Shown here: piece by piece, positions 28,022 to 38,118 of the stretch
How the letters are laid out: every line of letters starts with the position of its first letter
Position numbering within the stretch: position 1 is the first letter of the stretch
DNA from: an uncultured Alphaproteobacteria bacterium
Lineage (GTDB): Bacteria; Pseudomonadota; Alphaproteobacteria; HIMB59; GCA-002718135
Reading direction: 5' to 3'
Length of the DNA stretch: 64,000 nt
Assembly: GCA_902615845.1 (NCBI GenBank)
Contig: CACMQS010000007.1
Span: forward strand, 1-64,000
Notes under the pieces: model-generated
What the model was told of the DNA's origin: nothing
Databases searched by the model: none
What the model saw: only the letters and a program-made list of their open reading frames with translations
Program-made: the position numbers and the translations under genes

Positions 28022-28963
28022 ATGACTGAAAAAATAGAAAATGACGTCTTAATTATTGGCTCTGGACCAGCAGGCTATACTGCTGCAATCTATGCAGCAA
28101 GGGCAAATTTAAAACCGCATTTAGTTTCAGGTTTAGAACCAGGAGGTCAGCTAACCATCACTACGGATGTAGAAAACTATCCAGGATTTGAAAATGTAAT
28201 TCAGGGTCCTTGGCTTATGGAACAAATGAAAGAACAAGCAGTAAAAGTAGGAACTATCTTTCATAATGATATTGTAACTTCAGTTGATTTTGAAAAAAAT
28301 CCATTTACTTCCAAAACTGAGTCAGGCAAAGAATTTATATCCAAATCGATAATTATTGCAACAGGCGCCCAGGCTAGATGGCTGAATTTGGAAAGTGAAA
28401 AAAAATTTAAAGGATTTGGTATTTCTGCTTGTGCAACTTGTGATGGGTTTTTCTTCAAAGATCAGCAAGTAGCAGTGATTGGTGGTGGTAATAGTGCAGT
28501 AGAGGAAGCAATGTTTTTGACTAAATTTGCTTCAAAGGTTTTGTTAATCCATAGAAGAGATAGTTTACGAGCTGAAAAAATTTTACAAGAAAGACTATTT
28601 AACAATAAAAAAATTGAAGTAATTTGGAATAGTAAGGTTTCTGAATTCGTTGGAGAAGAAAATCCAAATACATTAAAAAAAATTATTTTAGAAAACACAC
28701 TAGATGGTACCAAAACAACTATAGATGTAAATGGTGCTTTTATAGCTATAGGACATGATCCCGCTACCTCACTTTTTATAGATAAGTTAAAAATGGACGA
28801 GGAAAATTATATAATTACTAAACCTGATAGTACTGAAACAAGTATTAGGGGAGTCTTTGCAGCAGGTGATGTAAAAGATAAAATTTATAGGCAGGCTGTA
28901 ACTGCTGCTGGTATGGGTTGTATGGCTGCTTTAGAGGCTGAAAAATATATAGCAGAAAATTAA
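28022..28963 (+). CDS. trxB: Thioredoxin reductase
   Basis: Cytosolic flavoenzyme that reduces thioredoxin with NADPH. It has 313 residues, with the FAD motif GSGPAGYTAA at 13-22, the redox disulfide Cys137-Ala-Thr-Cys140, the NADPH motif GGGNSAVEEA, and the C-terminal FAD motif GVFAAGDV. No Shine-Dalgarno is evident before the ATG. It is convergent with rpmJ, whose stop begins directly after the trxB stop. Confidence 0.98.
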   Translation: MTEKIENDVLIIGSGPAGYTAAIYAARANLKPHLVSGLEPGGQLTITTDVENYPGFENVIQGPWLMEQMKEQAVKVGTIFHNDIVTSVDFEKNPFTSKTESGKEFISKSIIIATGAQARWLNLESEKKFKGFGISACATCDGFFFKDQQVAVIGGGNSAVEEAMFLTKFASKVLLIHRRDSLRAEKILQERLFNNKKIEVIWNSKVSEFVGEENPNTLKKIILENTLDGTKTTIDVNGAFIAIGHDPATSLFIDKLKMDEENYIITKPDSTETSIRGVFAAGDVKDKIYRQAVTAAGMGCMAALEAEKYIAEN

Positions 28964-29089
28964 TTATCCCTGTCTGGCTTTCATTCTGGGATTTTTTTTA
29001 TTAATTACATAAATCCTACCTTTTCTACGAACGATTTTACAATCTTTATCTCTAGTTTTGGCAGTTTTTAATGAACATTTAACTTTCAT
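28964..29089 (-). CDS. rpmJ: 50S ribosomal protein L36
   Basis: A 41-residue open reading frame on the minus strand. The reading starts [11 protein letters not shown], continues [20 protein letters not shown] and ends with ARQG. This is the alphaproteobacterial form of L36, with the conserved basic block [13 protein letters not shown] and the terminal KARQG. Only two cysteines are present (5 and 17), so the four-ligand zinc site of the C+ form is absent. It sits alone between trxB and the gamma-glutamyltransferase-family gene. Confidence 0.93.
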   Translation of the reverse strand: MKVKCSLKTAKTRDKDCKIVRRKGRIYVINKKNPRMKARQG

Positions 29090-29146
29090 AAAAAGCGCTT
29101 TAAATTCTGGGATTTGTTTTGTCAAACATATATTGTCTGAATTAAT

Positions 29147-30733
29147 ATGAGAAAGTTATCTTACCCAGGAAGATCTAATGTTTTAGCTCAAAATGGTATG
29201 GTGGCAACATCAAATCCATTAAGTTCCATGGTTGCTATTAATGTACTGCAAAAAGGTGGAAATGCTGTTGATGCTGCTATCGCGGCTTCAGCTGTTCAAG
29301 CTGTAGTATGTCCAAGCGCAACAGGTATTGGTGGGGATTGTTTTGCAATTATTTCGATGAATGGGAAAAAACCAATTGCTGTAAACGGGTCTGGAATTGC
29401 TCCTAAAAAAGCAAATTTACAGTTTTATAAAGATAAAAAAATAAAACATATTGGTTTAACAAGTCCACATTCAGTCACTATTCCTGGAGCAGTTCATGCA
29501 TGGTGTTCTATGCATGAAAAATTTGGAAGAATTGATTTTAATGAAGTTTTAAATGGTGCAGAAAATTTTGCTAGAAAAGGATTTCCTGTTCATGAAGTTG
29601 AAGCTATTGCATGGAAAGAGAATGAAAAAAAACTTAAAAAAAATTCTAATTCTAAAAGATTATTTTTAAATGCAAATCATAGTTATAATTACGGTGAAGT
29701 TTTTAAGAATATTCCTTTAGCAAATACTTTAAGAATCATCTCAAAAAATAAAATTAAAGGATTTTATCAAAGTGAAATAACTGAAGACATGGTTAAGACA
29801 CTAAATAAACTTGGAGGACTACATACAGAAGAAGATTTCTATAATCAAAAAACGTTATTTTCAAAAACAATAACAAATTCGTATAGAAATTTAAAAATAC
29901 ATCAATGCCCCTTAAATAGTCCTGGATTAGTTGTTTTGATGATGATGGCAATGACGGAGAAATTTAATATCAAAAAATACCATCCTTCAAGTTTTGAAAG
30001 ATATCATCTTCAAGCTGAAATTTCAAAAATATGTTTTGAGGTTAAGGAAACAATATTTGGTGATCCTAATTTTAATAATATAAATATAAAAGATTATTTA
30101 AGTGATGATTATATAAGCTCTTTAAGTTCTAGAATAAATAAAAATAAAATTTATTCTTCAAAAAAAGGTTATGTAACTTCTCACCCTGAAACAATATATT
30201 TAAGTGTTGTAGATAGAGATTTGAATTCAGTATCTTTTATTAATTCAATTTGTCATAGTTTTGGAAGTGGAATTACAAGTAATAGAACTGGAATTCTTTT
30301 TCAAAATAGAGGTGTAAATTTCAGATTAGAAGATGGTCACCCAAACTCGATTGATAGTCAAAAAAGACCACTTCATACAATAATCCCTGGCCTAATAACT
30401 AATAAGAAGGATGAGACCTTGTATTCTTATGGAGTAATGGGAGGGCAATATCAACCAATTGGTCAATCTCATTTGATTCAGAATATAATCGACTACGATA
30501 TGTCAGTACAAGAAGGTTTAGATTTACCTCGAGCATTTGCTCTTAATGGCATTTTAAATGTTGAAAATTCATTAGATAATAAAATTGTAAAAAAATTACG
30601 AAATATTGGTCATAAAATTAAAATAAATAAAAATGCTATTGGCGGTGGTCAATGTATAAAAATAGATAGAAAAAATGGAGTACTTATTGGAGGATCAGAT
30701 CCACGAAAGGATGGTATAGCAATAGGTTACTAA
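29147..30733 (+). CDS. Gamma-glutamyltransferase family protein
   Basis: An Ntn-hydrolase proenzyme of 528 residues. Conserved parts are [11 protein letters not shown] near 17-27, [12 protein letters not shown] at 37-48, GIGGDCF at 60-66, the autocleavage Thr349 in ETIYLSVVD, and the C-terminal GVMGGQYQP. The segment [13 protein letters not shown] after the cleavage site belongs to the YwrD-type branch rather than classical glutathione-degrading GGT, which has an NNEMDDF motif there. No signal peptide is visible, so it probably acts in the cytoplasm on gamma-glutamyl or related amides. It is convergent with guaC. Confidence 0.9.
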   Translation: MRKLSYPGRSNVLAQNGMVATSNPLSSMVAINVLQKGGNAVDAAIAASAVQAVVCPSATGIGGDCFAIISMNGKKPIAVNGSGIAPKKANLQFYKDKKIKHIGLTSPHSVTIPGAVHAWCSMHEKFGRIDFNEVLNGAENFARKGFPVHEVEAIAWKENEKKLKKNSNSKRLFLNANHSYNYGEVFKNIPLANTLRIISKNKIKGFYQSEITEDMVKTLNKLGGLHTEEDFYNQKTLFSKTITNSYRNLKIHQCPLNSPGLVVLMMMAMTEKFNIKKYHPSSFERYHLQAEISKICFEVKETIFGDPNFNNINIKDYLSDDYISSLSSRINKNKIYSSKKGYVTSHPETIYLSVVDRDLNSVSFINSICHSFGSGITSNRTGILFQNRGVNFRLEDGHPNSIDSQKRPLHTIIPGLITNKKDETLYSYGVMGGQYQPIGQSHLIQNIIDYDMSVQEGLDLPRAFALNGILNVENSLDNKIVKKLRNIGHKIKINKNAIGGGQCIKIDRKNGVLIGGSDPRKDGIAIGY

Positions 30734-30734
30734 T

Positions 30735-31772
30735 TTAAACTTTCCCAAAAGTGTCATTATACTGATTATTTACTCTTACAAATGTAGTACACTTACTAAG
30801 CTGCTTTAATGATGAAGCGCCAACGTATGTACAACTACTTCGTACACCTCCAAGAATATCTCTAATTGTACTATCTAGCGAATTCTTCATTTGTATTTTA
30901 ACTTTTTTACCTTCAGATGATCTATAGTTTGCAAGACCACCATAATGTTTCTCATTTGCTTCTTCAGAACTTGATCCATAAAACTCGATAAATTTATTTC
31001 CATTTTCCTCAATTATGTCACCACCACCTTCCTTATGACCTGCTAACATTCCGCCAAGCATAACAAAGTCTGCGCCAGCACCAAAACCTTTTGCAACATC
31101 ACCAGGACAAGTACATCCTCCATCAGCGATAATATGCGCTCCTAATCCATGTGCTGCGTCAGCACATTCCATTACAGCACTAAGTTGTGGATACCCCACT
31201 CCTGTTTGTATTCTAGTGGTACATACACTTCCAGGACCGATACCAACTTTAACAATATCTGCCCCACTTAATACTAATTCTTGAGTCATATCTGCAGTAA
31301 CAACATTACCTGCTATAATAGTTTTTTTTGGATATTTTTTTCTTACTTCTGAAACAAAATTACTAAAATTTTCTGAATAACCATTTGCAACATCAATACA
31401 TATAAATTTAAATTTTGGATATTTTTTTAGAATTGAATTTAACCTATTGTAACTGTCTTTACTTGTGCCACAACTAAGAGCAATTGAATCAAAGAAAATA
31501 TTTCTTTTGTAAATAGTTCCTATTTGATTAATGTCATGCTGTTTTGTTAAAGCAGTCATTAGTTTGTGAGAACTTAGTTTTTTTGCAACATCTATTTCAC
31601 CAACACCATCCATATTAGAGGCTATTATTGGAATTCCTTTCCATAATGATCTTGAGTGTTTAAAAGTATATTTTCTATTCAAATCAACATCTTTCCTACT
31701 TTTTAAAGTACTTCTCTTTGGTCTAAAAAGGACATCTGAGTAGTCAAGTTTAATTTCTTCTTCGATTCTCAT
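30735..31772 (-). CDS. guaC: GMP reductase
   Basis: Reduces GMP to IMP with NADPH in purine salvage. The 345-residue TIM barrel lacks the CBS pair of IMP dehydrogenase. Diagnostic parts are [14 protein letters not shown] at 8-21, SNMDGVGE near 52-59, and the catalytic loop [18 protein letters not shown] with Cys184. The absence of CBS domains and the shorter length favour GMP reductase over IMP dehydrogenase. The gene is transcribed towards the gamma-glutamyltransferase-family gene and is divergent from ispA. Confidence 0.93.
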   Translation of the reverse strand: MRIEEEIKLDYSDVLFRPKRSTLKSRKDVDLNRKYTFKHSRSLWKGIPIIASNMDGVGEIDVAKKLSSHKLMTALTKQHDINQIGTIYKRNIFFDSIALSCGTSKDSYNRLNSILKKYPKFKFICIDVANGYSENFSNFVSEVRKKYPKKTIIAGNVVTADMTQELVLSGADIVKVGIGPGSVCTTRIQTGVGYPQLSAVMECADAAHGLGAHIIADGGCTCPGDVAKGFGAGADFVMLGGMLAGHKEGGGDIIEENGNKFIEFYGSSSEEANEKHYGGLANYRSSEGKKVKIQMKNSLDSTIRDILGGVRSSCTYVGASSLKQLSKCTTFVRVNNQYNDTFGKV

Positions 31773-31834
31773 AAATACATTCGCATATTTGTATTAAATA
31801 ATTTAGAAATTAAAACAAATATAAATTGTTATCT

Positions 31835-32716
31835 ATGAACTTAAATACGTTAATAAATGCAAATAAAAGAAAGTTTGATATTGAATTTAAAAAACTTTTA
31901 AAAAATAAGCTAGACAAATCAAGTTTATCAAACGCCATCTTTTATGGCTCTATGAATGGAGGAAAAAGGATAAGGCCATTTTTAGTAATGGAGTCTGCAA
32001 AAATAGCAAAAATTTCATCAAATGATGCCTTTATCATAGCTTCATGTATTGAATGTATACATTCATATTCCTTAATTCACGATGATTTACCATCAATGGA
32101 TAATGATGATTACAGAAGAGGTAAATTAAGTACTCATAAAAAATTTAATGAAGCTACTGCAATATTAGCTGGTGATGCTTTACATGATTTAGCATTTGAA
32201 TTGATCTCAGGTAATTTTAAAAATAAAAATGTTATTTCTAGATTAAATTTAATAAATTATCTTTCTTTGTGTATTGGACATAAAGGATTAGCTCTTGGTC
32301 AAGCTTTAGATTTAGAATATGAAAATAAAAAGTTATCTCAAAATAAAATTTTAGATATGTATTCTAGAAAAACTGGCAAGTTATTTGAATTCTCTTTTGC
32401 TGCACCTTTTATATTAAAAGATAAAAGTAAAATAGAAATTCAATTTGCAAAAGATTATGGAATGTTATTTGGTTTAATATTTCAAATTATAGATGACTTA
32501 ATCGATGAAATTGGAACTTTTAAGAAAATTGGAAAAACACCAGGTAAAGATGTTGAACAAGGAAAAAGTACCTTACTAAAATTAATTGGTGAAAAACAAG
32601 TTACTGATTTGTGTAATAATAAAATTAATACTTTTATAAAAAAATACAAAAATAAAATAAATCAAAGCCCAATACTAATAAAAATGCTAAAATTTGGAAT
32701 GGATCGACTAAATTAA
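31835..32716 (+). CDS. ispA: Short-chain trans-prenyl diphosphate synthase (farnesyl/geranyl type)
   Basis: Condenses isopentenyl diphosphate with allylic diphosphates to give FPP for quinones, hopanoids or carotenoids. The first Asp-rich motif DDLPSMDNDD lies at 83-92, with the two-residue insertion typical of bacterial FPP synthase. The second motif DDLID lies near 215, and GGKRIRP at 42-48 binds IPP. The ATG at 31835 gives 293 residues; a TTG three codons earlier is discounted. The gene overlaps the convergent DUF2177 gene by four bases at its stop. Confidence 0.92.
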   Translation: MNLNTLINANKRKFDIEFKKLLKNKLDKSSLSNAIFYGSMNGGKRIRPFLVMESAKIAKISSNDAFIIASCIECIHSYSLIHDDLPSMDNDDYRRGKLSTHKKFNEATAILAGDALHDLAFELISGNFKNKNVISRLNLINYLSLCIGHKGLALGQALDLEYENKKLSQNKILDMYSRKTGKLFEFSFAAPFILKDKSKIEIQFAKDYGMLFGLIFQIIDDLIDEIGTFKKIGKTPGKDVEQGKSTLLKLIGEKQVTDLCNNKINTFIKKYKNKINQSPILIKMLKFGMDRLN

Positions 32717-33123
32717 AAATGTACTATTTTTTTTGCTAAGTATAATCCAGATGTAGCTGATACAGCTGTTAATGAACCACCCCAGAACATGTCTACGAAA
32801 GTAACAGTTGGTGACCATCCTTTAAGTACTGCCATATTTGTTAAGTTATATGTGCCATAAGCAACCAAACCAAATATGAAGCCAGTGTACAATGTTTTCA
32901 TTAAGTTACCAGATTCAACACAAGGTTGAATTACAACCAAAGCCACACCAAAGACATATAAAATATAAAAAAGAGCAGCAGCCCACATTACAGGCTTATC
33001 AGCTAATAAATTACCTATTAAAGGTCTATAGAAAGATTTTGTAGCGAAGCTTAGCCAGATTACGTCTATTATTAAAAAAATCAATGAAGCGATTAGAGTT
33101 GCTACTAGTAAACATTTAAACAT
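32713..33123 (-). CDS. DUF2177 family membrane protein
   Basis: A 136-residue inner-membrane protein with four predicted helices. Family wording is present: an N-terminal helix ending IIDVIWLSF, then FYRPLIGNLL, a GFIFGLVAYGTYNLTN helix start, and WGGSLTAVSATSG. No function is established for the family. It is convergent with ispA and lies just downstream of tRNA-Val on the same strand. Confidence 0.85.
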   Translation of the reverse strand: MFKCLLVATLIASLIFLIIDVIWLSFATKSFYRPLIGNLLADKPVMWAAALFYILYVFGVALVVIQPCVESGNLMKTLYTGFIFGLVAYGTYNLTNMAVLKGWSPTVTFVDMFWGGSLTAVSATSGLYLAKKIVHF

Positions 33124-33177
33124 ATATTATAAATATATCATATTATTAAATTTCAAGAATATTTATTAAAATTTATA

Positions 33178-33252
33178 TGGTGGGTGTGACAGGGATTGAA
33201 CCTGTGACCCCTGCCGTGTCGAGGCAGTGCTCTACCGCTGAGCTACACACCC
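33178..33252 (-). tRNA. tRNA-Val (GAC)
   Basis: A 75-base cloverleaf with encoded CCA. The acceptor pair is GGGTGTG/CACACCC, the D-arm reads GCTCAGCGGTAGAGC, the anticodon stem CTGCC/GGCAG encloses TCGACAC with GAC at its centre, and the T-arm is ACAGG TTCAATC CCTGT. All stems pair perfectly. GAC reads the valine codons GTC and GTT. Confidence 0.98.
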
Positions 33253-33284
33253 AATAAGTTTTTTTTTAAAAATATAGTATTTGA

Positions 33285-33312
33285 AATATAATGACTTTTA
33301 AAGGTAAAGCAA
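33285..33312 (-). promoter_or_regulatory. Candidate promoter for tRNA-Val
   Basis: On the minus strand TTGCTT (33307-33312) is followed after 16 bases by TATATT (33285-33290). Transcription would start about 25 bases before the mature tRNA 5' end. The rest of the roughly 220-base gap up to 33472 is AT-rich and shows no other gene; only the AGGAG ribosome binding site of the next gene stands out. Confidence 0.35.
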
Positions 33313-33472
33313 TAATTGAAAGATTGTATTAGATTTTTAAATTATACTTAATTTAACCTTTTTTAATCATTAATTAAGTAAATAAATTATAAACATATTG
33401 ATCAATTTTTTATTAAATAATATTCAGAGTTTAGAATTATTCATACAATTGAATATTAATATTAGGAGATAA

Positions 33473-33973
33473 ATGAGGGTAAAAAAAAACAATTTTACAG
33501 AAAATGAAATCTCTAAAGCTCTAAAAATTTATAATTTTTTTATTGAAAATTCATTCTCTAATTTTGAAGAAAAAAAATTATCTAAATTAAAATTTAATTT
33601 ATTATTAAAAAAAATTAAAACAAATAAATTACCATTTATTTTAGCAATTGAACAAAATGAAGTTATTGGATTAGCCTTTGTAAATAAATTTAGAGAAAAA
33701 AGTGGATATAGATTTTCATATGAACATTCAATCTATGTTGATCCAGATTTAATTAATAATGGTTATGGTAATAAAATACTAAAAGAACTTGTTAAAATAT
33801 GTAAAAAAATTTCAAAGATTAAAAATTTGATAGCAGTGATTGGTGGAAAAAATAATTTTGCTTCAATAAAAATACATAAAAATAATGGATTTCAATATGT
33901 TGGAACTATAAAGAAAGCTGGTTTTAAAAAAAATAAGTGGGTTGATTCTATTTATATGCAAAAAAGGTTATGA
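33473..33973 (+). CDS. GNAT family N-acetyltransferase
   Basis: A 166-residue acetyl-CoA-dependent acetyltransferase. The order of strands and the acetyl-CoA loop are recognisable: IYVDPDLINNGYGNKILKEL near 88-107 (the Q/RxxGxG/A loop appears as NNGYGN) and NFASIKIHKNNGFQYVGTIK near 123-142, typical of the phosphinothricin or amino-group acetylating branch. It has a good ribosome binding site (AGGAG) seven bases before the ATG. It heads a three-gene run: its stop overlaps the flavin reductase start by four bases. Substrate unknown. Confidence 0.85.
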   Translation: MRVKKNNFTENEISKALKIYNFFIENSFSNFEEKKLSKLKFNLLLKKIKTNKLPFILAIEQNEVIGLAFVNKFREKSGYRFSYEHSIYVDPDLINNGYGNKILKELVKICKKISKIKNLIAVIGGKNNFASIKIHKNNGFQYVGTIKKAGFKKNKWVDSIYMQKRL

Positions 33974-34434
33974 AAAAAGTAAATACTAATAATTTTAAAA
34001 AAACACTTAGTAAGTTTTCAACAGGAATTACTGTTGTATGTGTTAAAAATAATGATTCAATTTATGGGAAAACTGTTAACTCATTTAACTCTTTATCTCT
34101 TAACCCTCCTATGGTTCTGTTTTCTTTAGGTAATTACTCGTCCTCAATAAAGAAGTTTTCAAAAACTAAATTTTTATCAATAAATATTCTATCTAGTAAA
34201 CAAAAAAAATTATCTGACAATTTTGCTTTAACTGAACCTAATTTAGAAGATATAAAATTTATTGAAGGGAAAAATAAAACAATAATGATACCAAATTGTA
34301 TAGCAAATCTTGAATGTGAGCTAATAGAAAAAATCAGAAGAGGTGATCACATAATATTTATATGCAAGATATTGGAATTACAATCTAACGATAAATTGAA
34401 ACCACTTGTATATTTTAATTCAAAATATTTTTAG
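33970..34434 (+). CDS. Flavin reductase-like domain protein (FMN-binding split barrel)
   Basis: A 154-residue protein matching NAD(P)H:flavin oxidoreductases of the HpaC and RutF type. Family wording includes FSTGITVVCVKN at 16-27, NSFNSLSLNPPMVLFSLG at 37-54, FLSINILSSKQKKLSDNFA and the ending LVYFNSKYF, all typical of the split barrel. It could provide reduced flavin to a two-component monooxygenase or halogenase; the only candidate partner in the window is the flavoenzyme at 4348, far away. It overlaps the GNAT gene by four bases and abuts the M23 gene. Confidence 0.85.
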   Translation: MKKVNTNNFKKTLSKFSTGITVVCVKNNDSIYGKTVNSFNSLSLNPPMVLFSLGNYSSSIKKFSKTKFLSINILSSKQKKLSDNFALTEPNLEDIKFIEGKNKTIMIPNCIANLECELIEKIRRGDHIIFICKILELQSNDKLKPLVYFNSKYF

Positions 34435-35727
34435 GTGTTTAGAATTTTAAGATATCTAATTTTAATTTCTTTAATATCATCAGGATATTATTTATTTATT
34501 TCTGAATACTTAAATATATCAGAGAAATATATTTTTGAGGAAGAAATTATAAAAAAAGAAATAGTAGAAGATAAAAAAGAAATTATTCAAGAAAAAGAAG
34601 AAGAAGTAGCAATACCTAATATAAAAAAAAATATTGATAAAGAACAATTTGTTGAGAAAAAAATTGAAATTTTACAAGGTGATACTTTTGTCTCTATTTT
34701 GGAAAATCTAAACTTTAAGCAGAAAAAAATTTATGAAATCATTAGTAAGATCGAAGAATCTTATGATTTAAAGAAAATTAAAACTGGAGAAATTATAAGT
34801 GTGTTTGAAAATAATTTTGCTGAAATAAAAAAAATTGAGTTTTTTAAAAACAATGAGACTATTATCTCTGTTAATTTAGATAAAGAAATAAACCTAAATA
34901 TAATAGAATTAACGAAGAATTCATTTATTGAATCTAAAGAGTATACAATTTCAGAATCATTATTTTCAGACGGTATTAAAAATAACGTATCATCAGATAT
35001 TTTAGTTAAAATTATACGCCTTTTTAGTTTTGATCTTGATTTTCAAAGAGATATTAGAGTCGATACAGTTGTTTCAATATCCTATGAATTTGATGAAATA
35101 GTTGAAACAGGTAGAATAAAATATAACGATATTAAATATGCTTCAATAATAATTGATGGAAAACAGTTAGAATATTTTAAGTTTATTACAGATGATGGTT
35201 ATGTTGATTATTTTAACAGAGAGGGAAAAAATGTTAAAAAATCAATTTTAAAGACACCATTAGATGGCGCAAGAATTTCATCAAATTTTGGTATGCGTAA
35301 ACATCCTATCTCAGGTTTCAATAAAATGCATAAAGGTGTCGATTTTGCTGCACCTACTGGGACACCAATCTATGCTGGAGGGAATGGAATTGTTGAATAC
35401 GTTGGAAGGAATGGAGGATATGGAAAATATATTCGTATAAGACATAATAATGGATATAAAACGGCGTATGCACATCTGTCAAATTATAAGAAAGGTATTT
35501 CTAAAGGGGCAAGGGTAAACCAAGGTGAAGTTATAGGCTATGTAGGTAGTACAGGAAATTCTACAGGCCCTCATCTTCATTATGAAATTATTTATCAAAA
35601 TAAACATATAAATCCTTTAAAACTAAAACTTCCTTCTGGAAAAATACTTGAAGGTAAGGAATTAGAAAAATTTAAAGAAGAATATAAAATAATATATGCT
35701 GATCATTTGAGCATGTTATACGAATAA
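34435..35727 (+). CDS. M23 family peptidoglycan endopeptidase (LytM type)
   Basis: A 430-residue envelope protein. An N-terminal membrane anchor (residues 4-22) is followed by a Glu/Lys-rich stretch, a helical and beta central region, and the C-terminal LytM domain. The zinc motifs are complete: MHKGVDFA supplies His and Asp, and GPHLHYEI supplies the HxH pair. It cleaves peptide cross-links of murein, probably for cell separation or growth. The start is a GTG that directly follows the stop of the flavin reductase gene, so the mRNA is shared. Confidence 0.9.
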   Translation: MFRILRYLILISLISSGYYLFISEYLNISEKYIFEEEIIKKEIVEDKKEIIQEKEEEVAIPNIKKNIDKEQFVEKKIEILQGDTFVSILENLNFKQKKIYEIISKIEESYDLKKIKTGEIISVFENNFAEIKKIEFFKNNETIISVNLDKEINLNIIELTKNSFIESKEYTISESLFSDGIKNNVSSDILVKIIRLFSFDLDFQRDIRVDTVVSISYEFDEIVETGRIKYNDIKYASIIIDGKQLEYFKFITDDGYVDYFNREGKNVKKSILKTPLDGARISSNFGMRKHPISGFNKMHKGVDFAAPTGTPIYAGGNGIVEYVGRNGGYGKYIRIRHNNGYKTAYAHLSNYKKGISKGARVNQGEVIGYVGSTGNSTGPHLHYEIIYQNKHINPLKLKLPSGKILEGKELEKFKEEYKIIYADHLSMLYE

Positions 35728-36141
35728 CTATTTAGTTGATCTTGTTCTTTTTTCTTTAGATGGTTCAGCTATAAATGGTATAGATTCGATGGAGTCATCT
35801 TCTGCTTTATCATTATCATTTACTTCGAGAGTTGCATTCTCAGTATCTGTAGTTTGTTCATTTGAATTACTTTGTTTTTGCTCATCAAAACTTGTATTTT
35901 CTTCAATATTAATACCTAGCTCAACCATTATTCTGTAGTAGTGATCAGTAAATTGATAATAGTATTCAGATTGAATTCTATCACCTGATCTTGATGCTTC
36001 TTTAGCTAATTTTAAGTACTTGTTATATTGCTGGGATACATTTCCTCTATTTCTATTATTGAAATTTTTGTATCCACCAGGTTTCTTAAAACTGGTTCTT
36101 CTATTACTCTTATAAGCGGTTCTACCGTTTTTTTTATACAT
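35728..36141 (-). CDS. DUF4167 family protein
   Basis: A 137-residue protein conserved in alphaproteobacteria. The N-terminal 40 residues are rich in Arg, Asn and Gly, suggesting RNA binding. The conserved core YNKYLKLAKEASRSGDRIQSEYYYQFTDHYYRIM lies at 41-74, and the acidic C-terminal tail is low complexity. No function has been shown. Its place directly downstream of prmC-prfA is the usual alphaproteobacterial arrangement, hinting at a link to translation. Confidence 0.9.
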   Translation of the reverse strand: MYKKNGRTAYKSNRRTSFKKPGGYKNFNNRNRGNVSQQYNKYLKLAKEASRSGDRIQSEYYYQFTDHYYRIMVELGINIEENTSFDEQKQSNSNEQTTDTENATLEVNDNDKAEDDSIESIPFIAEPSKEKRTRSTK

Positions 36142-36218
36142 ATTGTTTGGAAATTAAAATTTTTAATAAAATTATTAATCTTTTTATTACCTATACAGTT
36201 CATTTGATTTATTTCAAC

Positions 36219-37049
36219 TTATATCTTTGAAAAACTAAGGATTCTCTCGATTCCTTGAAGATCATTAACTATTTTATTCAAATATAATCCAGAATTTCCA
36301 AATATTTTTTCACAATCTTGTCTCTGATTAATACCAATTTCACATAAAAAATAAGCACTTTTATTCATTAAATTTTTAAGATTATTTGAATATTCTCTGT
36401 AAAATTTCAAACCATCATCTCCTCCAACTAAAGCTAATTTAGGTTCAAAATTTCTAACTTCTGGTTCTGCATTATTAAACTGTTCTTTAGTTAGATATGG
36501 TGGATTAGATACAATCAAATCAAACTTGGAATTAATATCTTTAAAATCAATCATCTTAAGTTGAATTTGATTATAACAATTATGTATTTTTAAGTTTTTT
36601 TCTGCAACTTCTAATGCTTCTTTAGATATATCTATAGCTAAAATAGATGCATTTTTAAATTCTTTTGCTAGTGATATTGCGATGCAACCTGATCCAGTAC
36701 CAATATCTAATATTTTTAATTTAAGGTTTTTATTTCTATAAATATTTAATGCTTCCTCAATTATTAATTCTGTTTCAGGACGTGGATCTAACACAAAATT
36801 ATTAACATAAAAATCATTTTTCCAAAAAGATTTATTTTTAATAATTTTAGCTATTGGTTGTCTATTAATTCTTTTATGAAGATAAGATTTAAATTTAATA
36901 ATATCAATATTGTCTACATTAAGATTACTTAAAATAATTTCATTATTTTTTTTTGAAGAATGCTTTAGTAAAATTCTTAGATCTAGTTCTGGATTAATTA
37001 TATTTTTTTGTTTTAATTTAGTTAAACTCTCTTTAATTAAATTATTCAT
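36219..37049 (-). CDS. prmC: Release factor glutamine methyltransferase
   Basis: Methylates the glutamine of the GGQ motif of release factors. The 276-residue protein has an N-terminal helical domain, the SAM motif [15 protein letters not shown] near 112-126 and the catalytic SNPPYLT near 186-192. Its start overlaps the end of prfA, which encodes its substrate, by eight bases, so the enzyme and target are coproduced. Confidence 0.96.
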   Translation of the reverse strand: MNNLIKESLTKLKQKNIINPELDLRILLKHSSKKNNEIILSNLNVDNIDIIKFKSYLHKRINRQPIAKIIKNKSFWKNDFYVNNFVLDPRPETELIIEEALNIYRNKNLKLKILDIGTGSGCIAISLAKEFKNASILAIDISKEALEVAEKNLKIHNCYNQIQLKMIDFKDINSKFDLIVSNPPYLTKEQFNNAEPEVRNFEPKLALVGGDDGLKFYREYSNNLKNLMNKSAYFLCEIGINQRQDCEKIFGNSGLYLNKIVNDLQGIERILSFSKI

Positions 37050-38118
37050 TTTTCATATTTGCTAACTTTGTACTCTCTTCTTCAGCAATTAAAGGATTTA
37101 TTAACTCATCTATTTTACCCTCAAGTATTTCTGACAGATTATATAAAGTAAGATTTATTCTATGATCAGAAACCCTTCCTTGAGGAAAATTATAGGTTCT
37201 TATTCTTTCAGATCTATCTCCAGAACCTACTTGATTTTTTCTTTGCTCAGATCTTTCTCTATTTTTTTCTTGTATTTGATTGTCTAGTAATCTTGATCGT
37301 AAAATCTTTAAAGCTTTTGCTTTATTTTTATGTTGAGATTTTTCATCTTGTTGAGAAACTACTATACCTGTTGGAATATGTGTGATTCTTACGGCACTAT
37401 CAGTTGTATTTACAGATTGTCCTCCTGGTCCACTTGATCTAAAAACATCAATTCTTAGATCTTTATCAAGAACTTCAATATCAACCTCTTCAGCTTCAGG
37501 TAGAACTGCTACAGTAGCAGCTGAGGTATGTACTCTTCCACTACTTTCAGTTGTTGGAACTCTTTGCACTCTATGAACACCAGACTCAAATTTAAGTTTT
37601 GAAAATACATTTAATCCTGAAATATTACAAATAGCCTCCTTTACTCCTTTTAAACCTGTTTCTGATATTGATAAAATATCAAATTTCCATGAATTTAAAT
37701 CGGCATATCTCTGATACATATTTAATAAGTCAGAAGCAAAAAGAGATGCTTCATCACCTCCAGTACCGGCTCTGATTTCTAAAATTGAATTTTTAGAGTC
37801 ATTTTCATCTTTTGGAATTAGTAACTTTAATAATTCCTGTTCAAGATCTTTGATTTGATTTTTTTTTTCAATGAGTTCTATTTCCGCTATTTTACTAATC
37901 TCTAAATCATTATCTTTTACTAACTCATCGAGATTTAATATATCTTTTTGTAAATTATTGTATTCTTGGATTTTTTCTACAATTGGTTTGAGCTCTGAAT
38001 AATCTCTGTTTAATTTAATTAATTCATTTGAGTCAATATCATTCATATTGTTTAATGAATTTTCTATTAATTTAAATTTTTCTAAAATTATTGAAAATTG
38101 TTTATCTAGATTTATCAT
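37042..38118 (-). CDS. prfA: Peptide chain release factor 1
   Basis: Terminates translation at UAA and UAG. The 358-residue protein has the RF1 anticodon-like region [18 protein letters not shown], in which P-T-T stands in the PxT position, and the GGQ catalytic loop [18 protein letters not shown]. No UGA-recognising SPF is present. The start overlaps the end of hisS by 17 bases. Confidence 0.97.
   Translation of the reverse strand: MINLDKQFSIILEKFKLIENSLNNMNDIDSNELIKLNRDYSELKPIVEKIQEYNNLQKDILNLDELVKDNDLEISKIAEIELIEKKNQIKDLEQELLKLLIPKDENDSKNSILEIRAGTGGDEASLFASDLLNMYQRYADLNSWKFDILSISETGLKGVKEAICNISGLNVFSKLKFESGVHRVQRVPTTESSGRVHTSAATVAVLPEAEEVDIEVLDKDLRIDVFRSSGPGGQSVNTTDSAVRITHIPTGIVVSQQDEKSQHKNKAKALKILRSRLLDNQIQEKNRERSEQRKNQVGSGDRSERIRTYNFPQGRVSDHRINLTLYNLSEILEGKIDELINPLIAEEESTKLANMKNE

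Noticed and set aside
33253-33472. Hidden RNA gene or short peptide in the longest gap
   Set aside because: AT-rich with only a 13-codon frame without a ribosome binding site; no stable structure was evident by eye.
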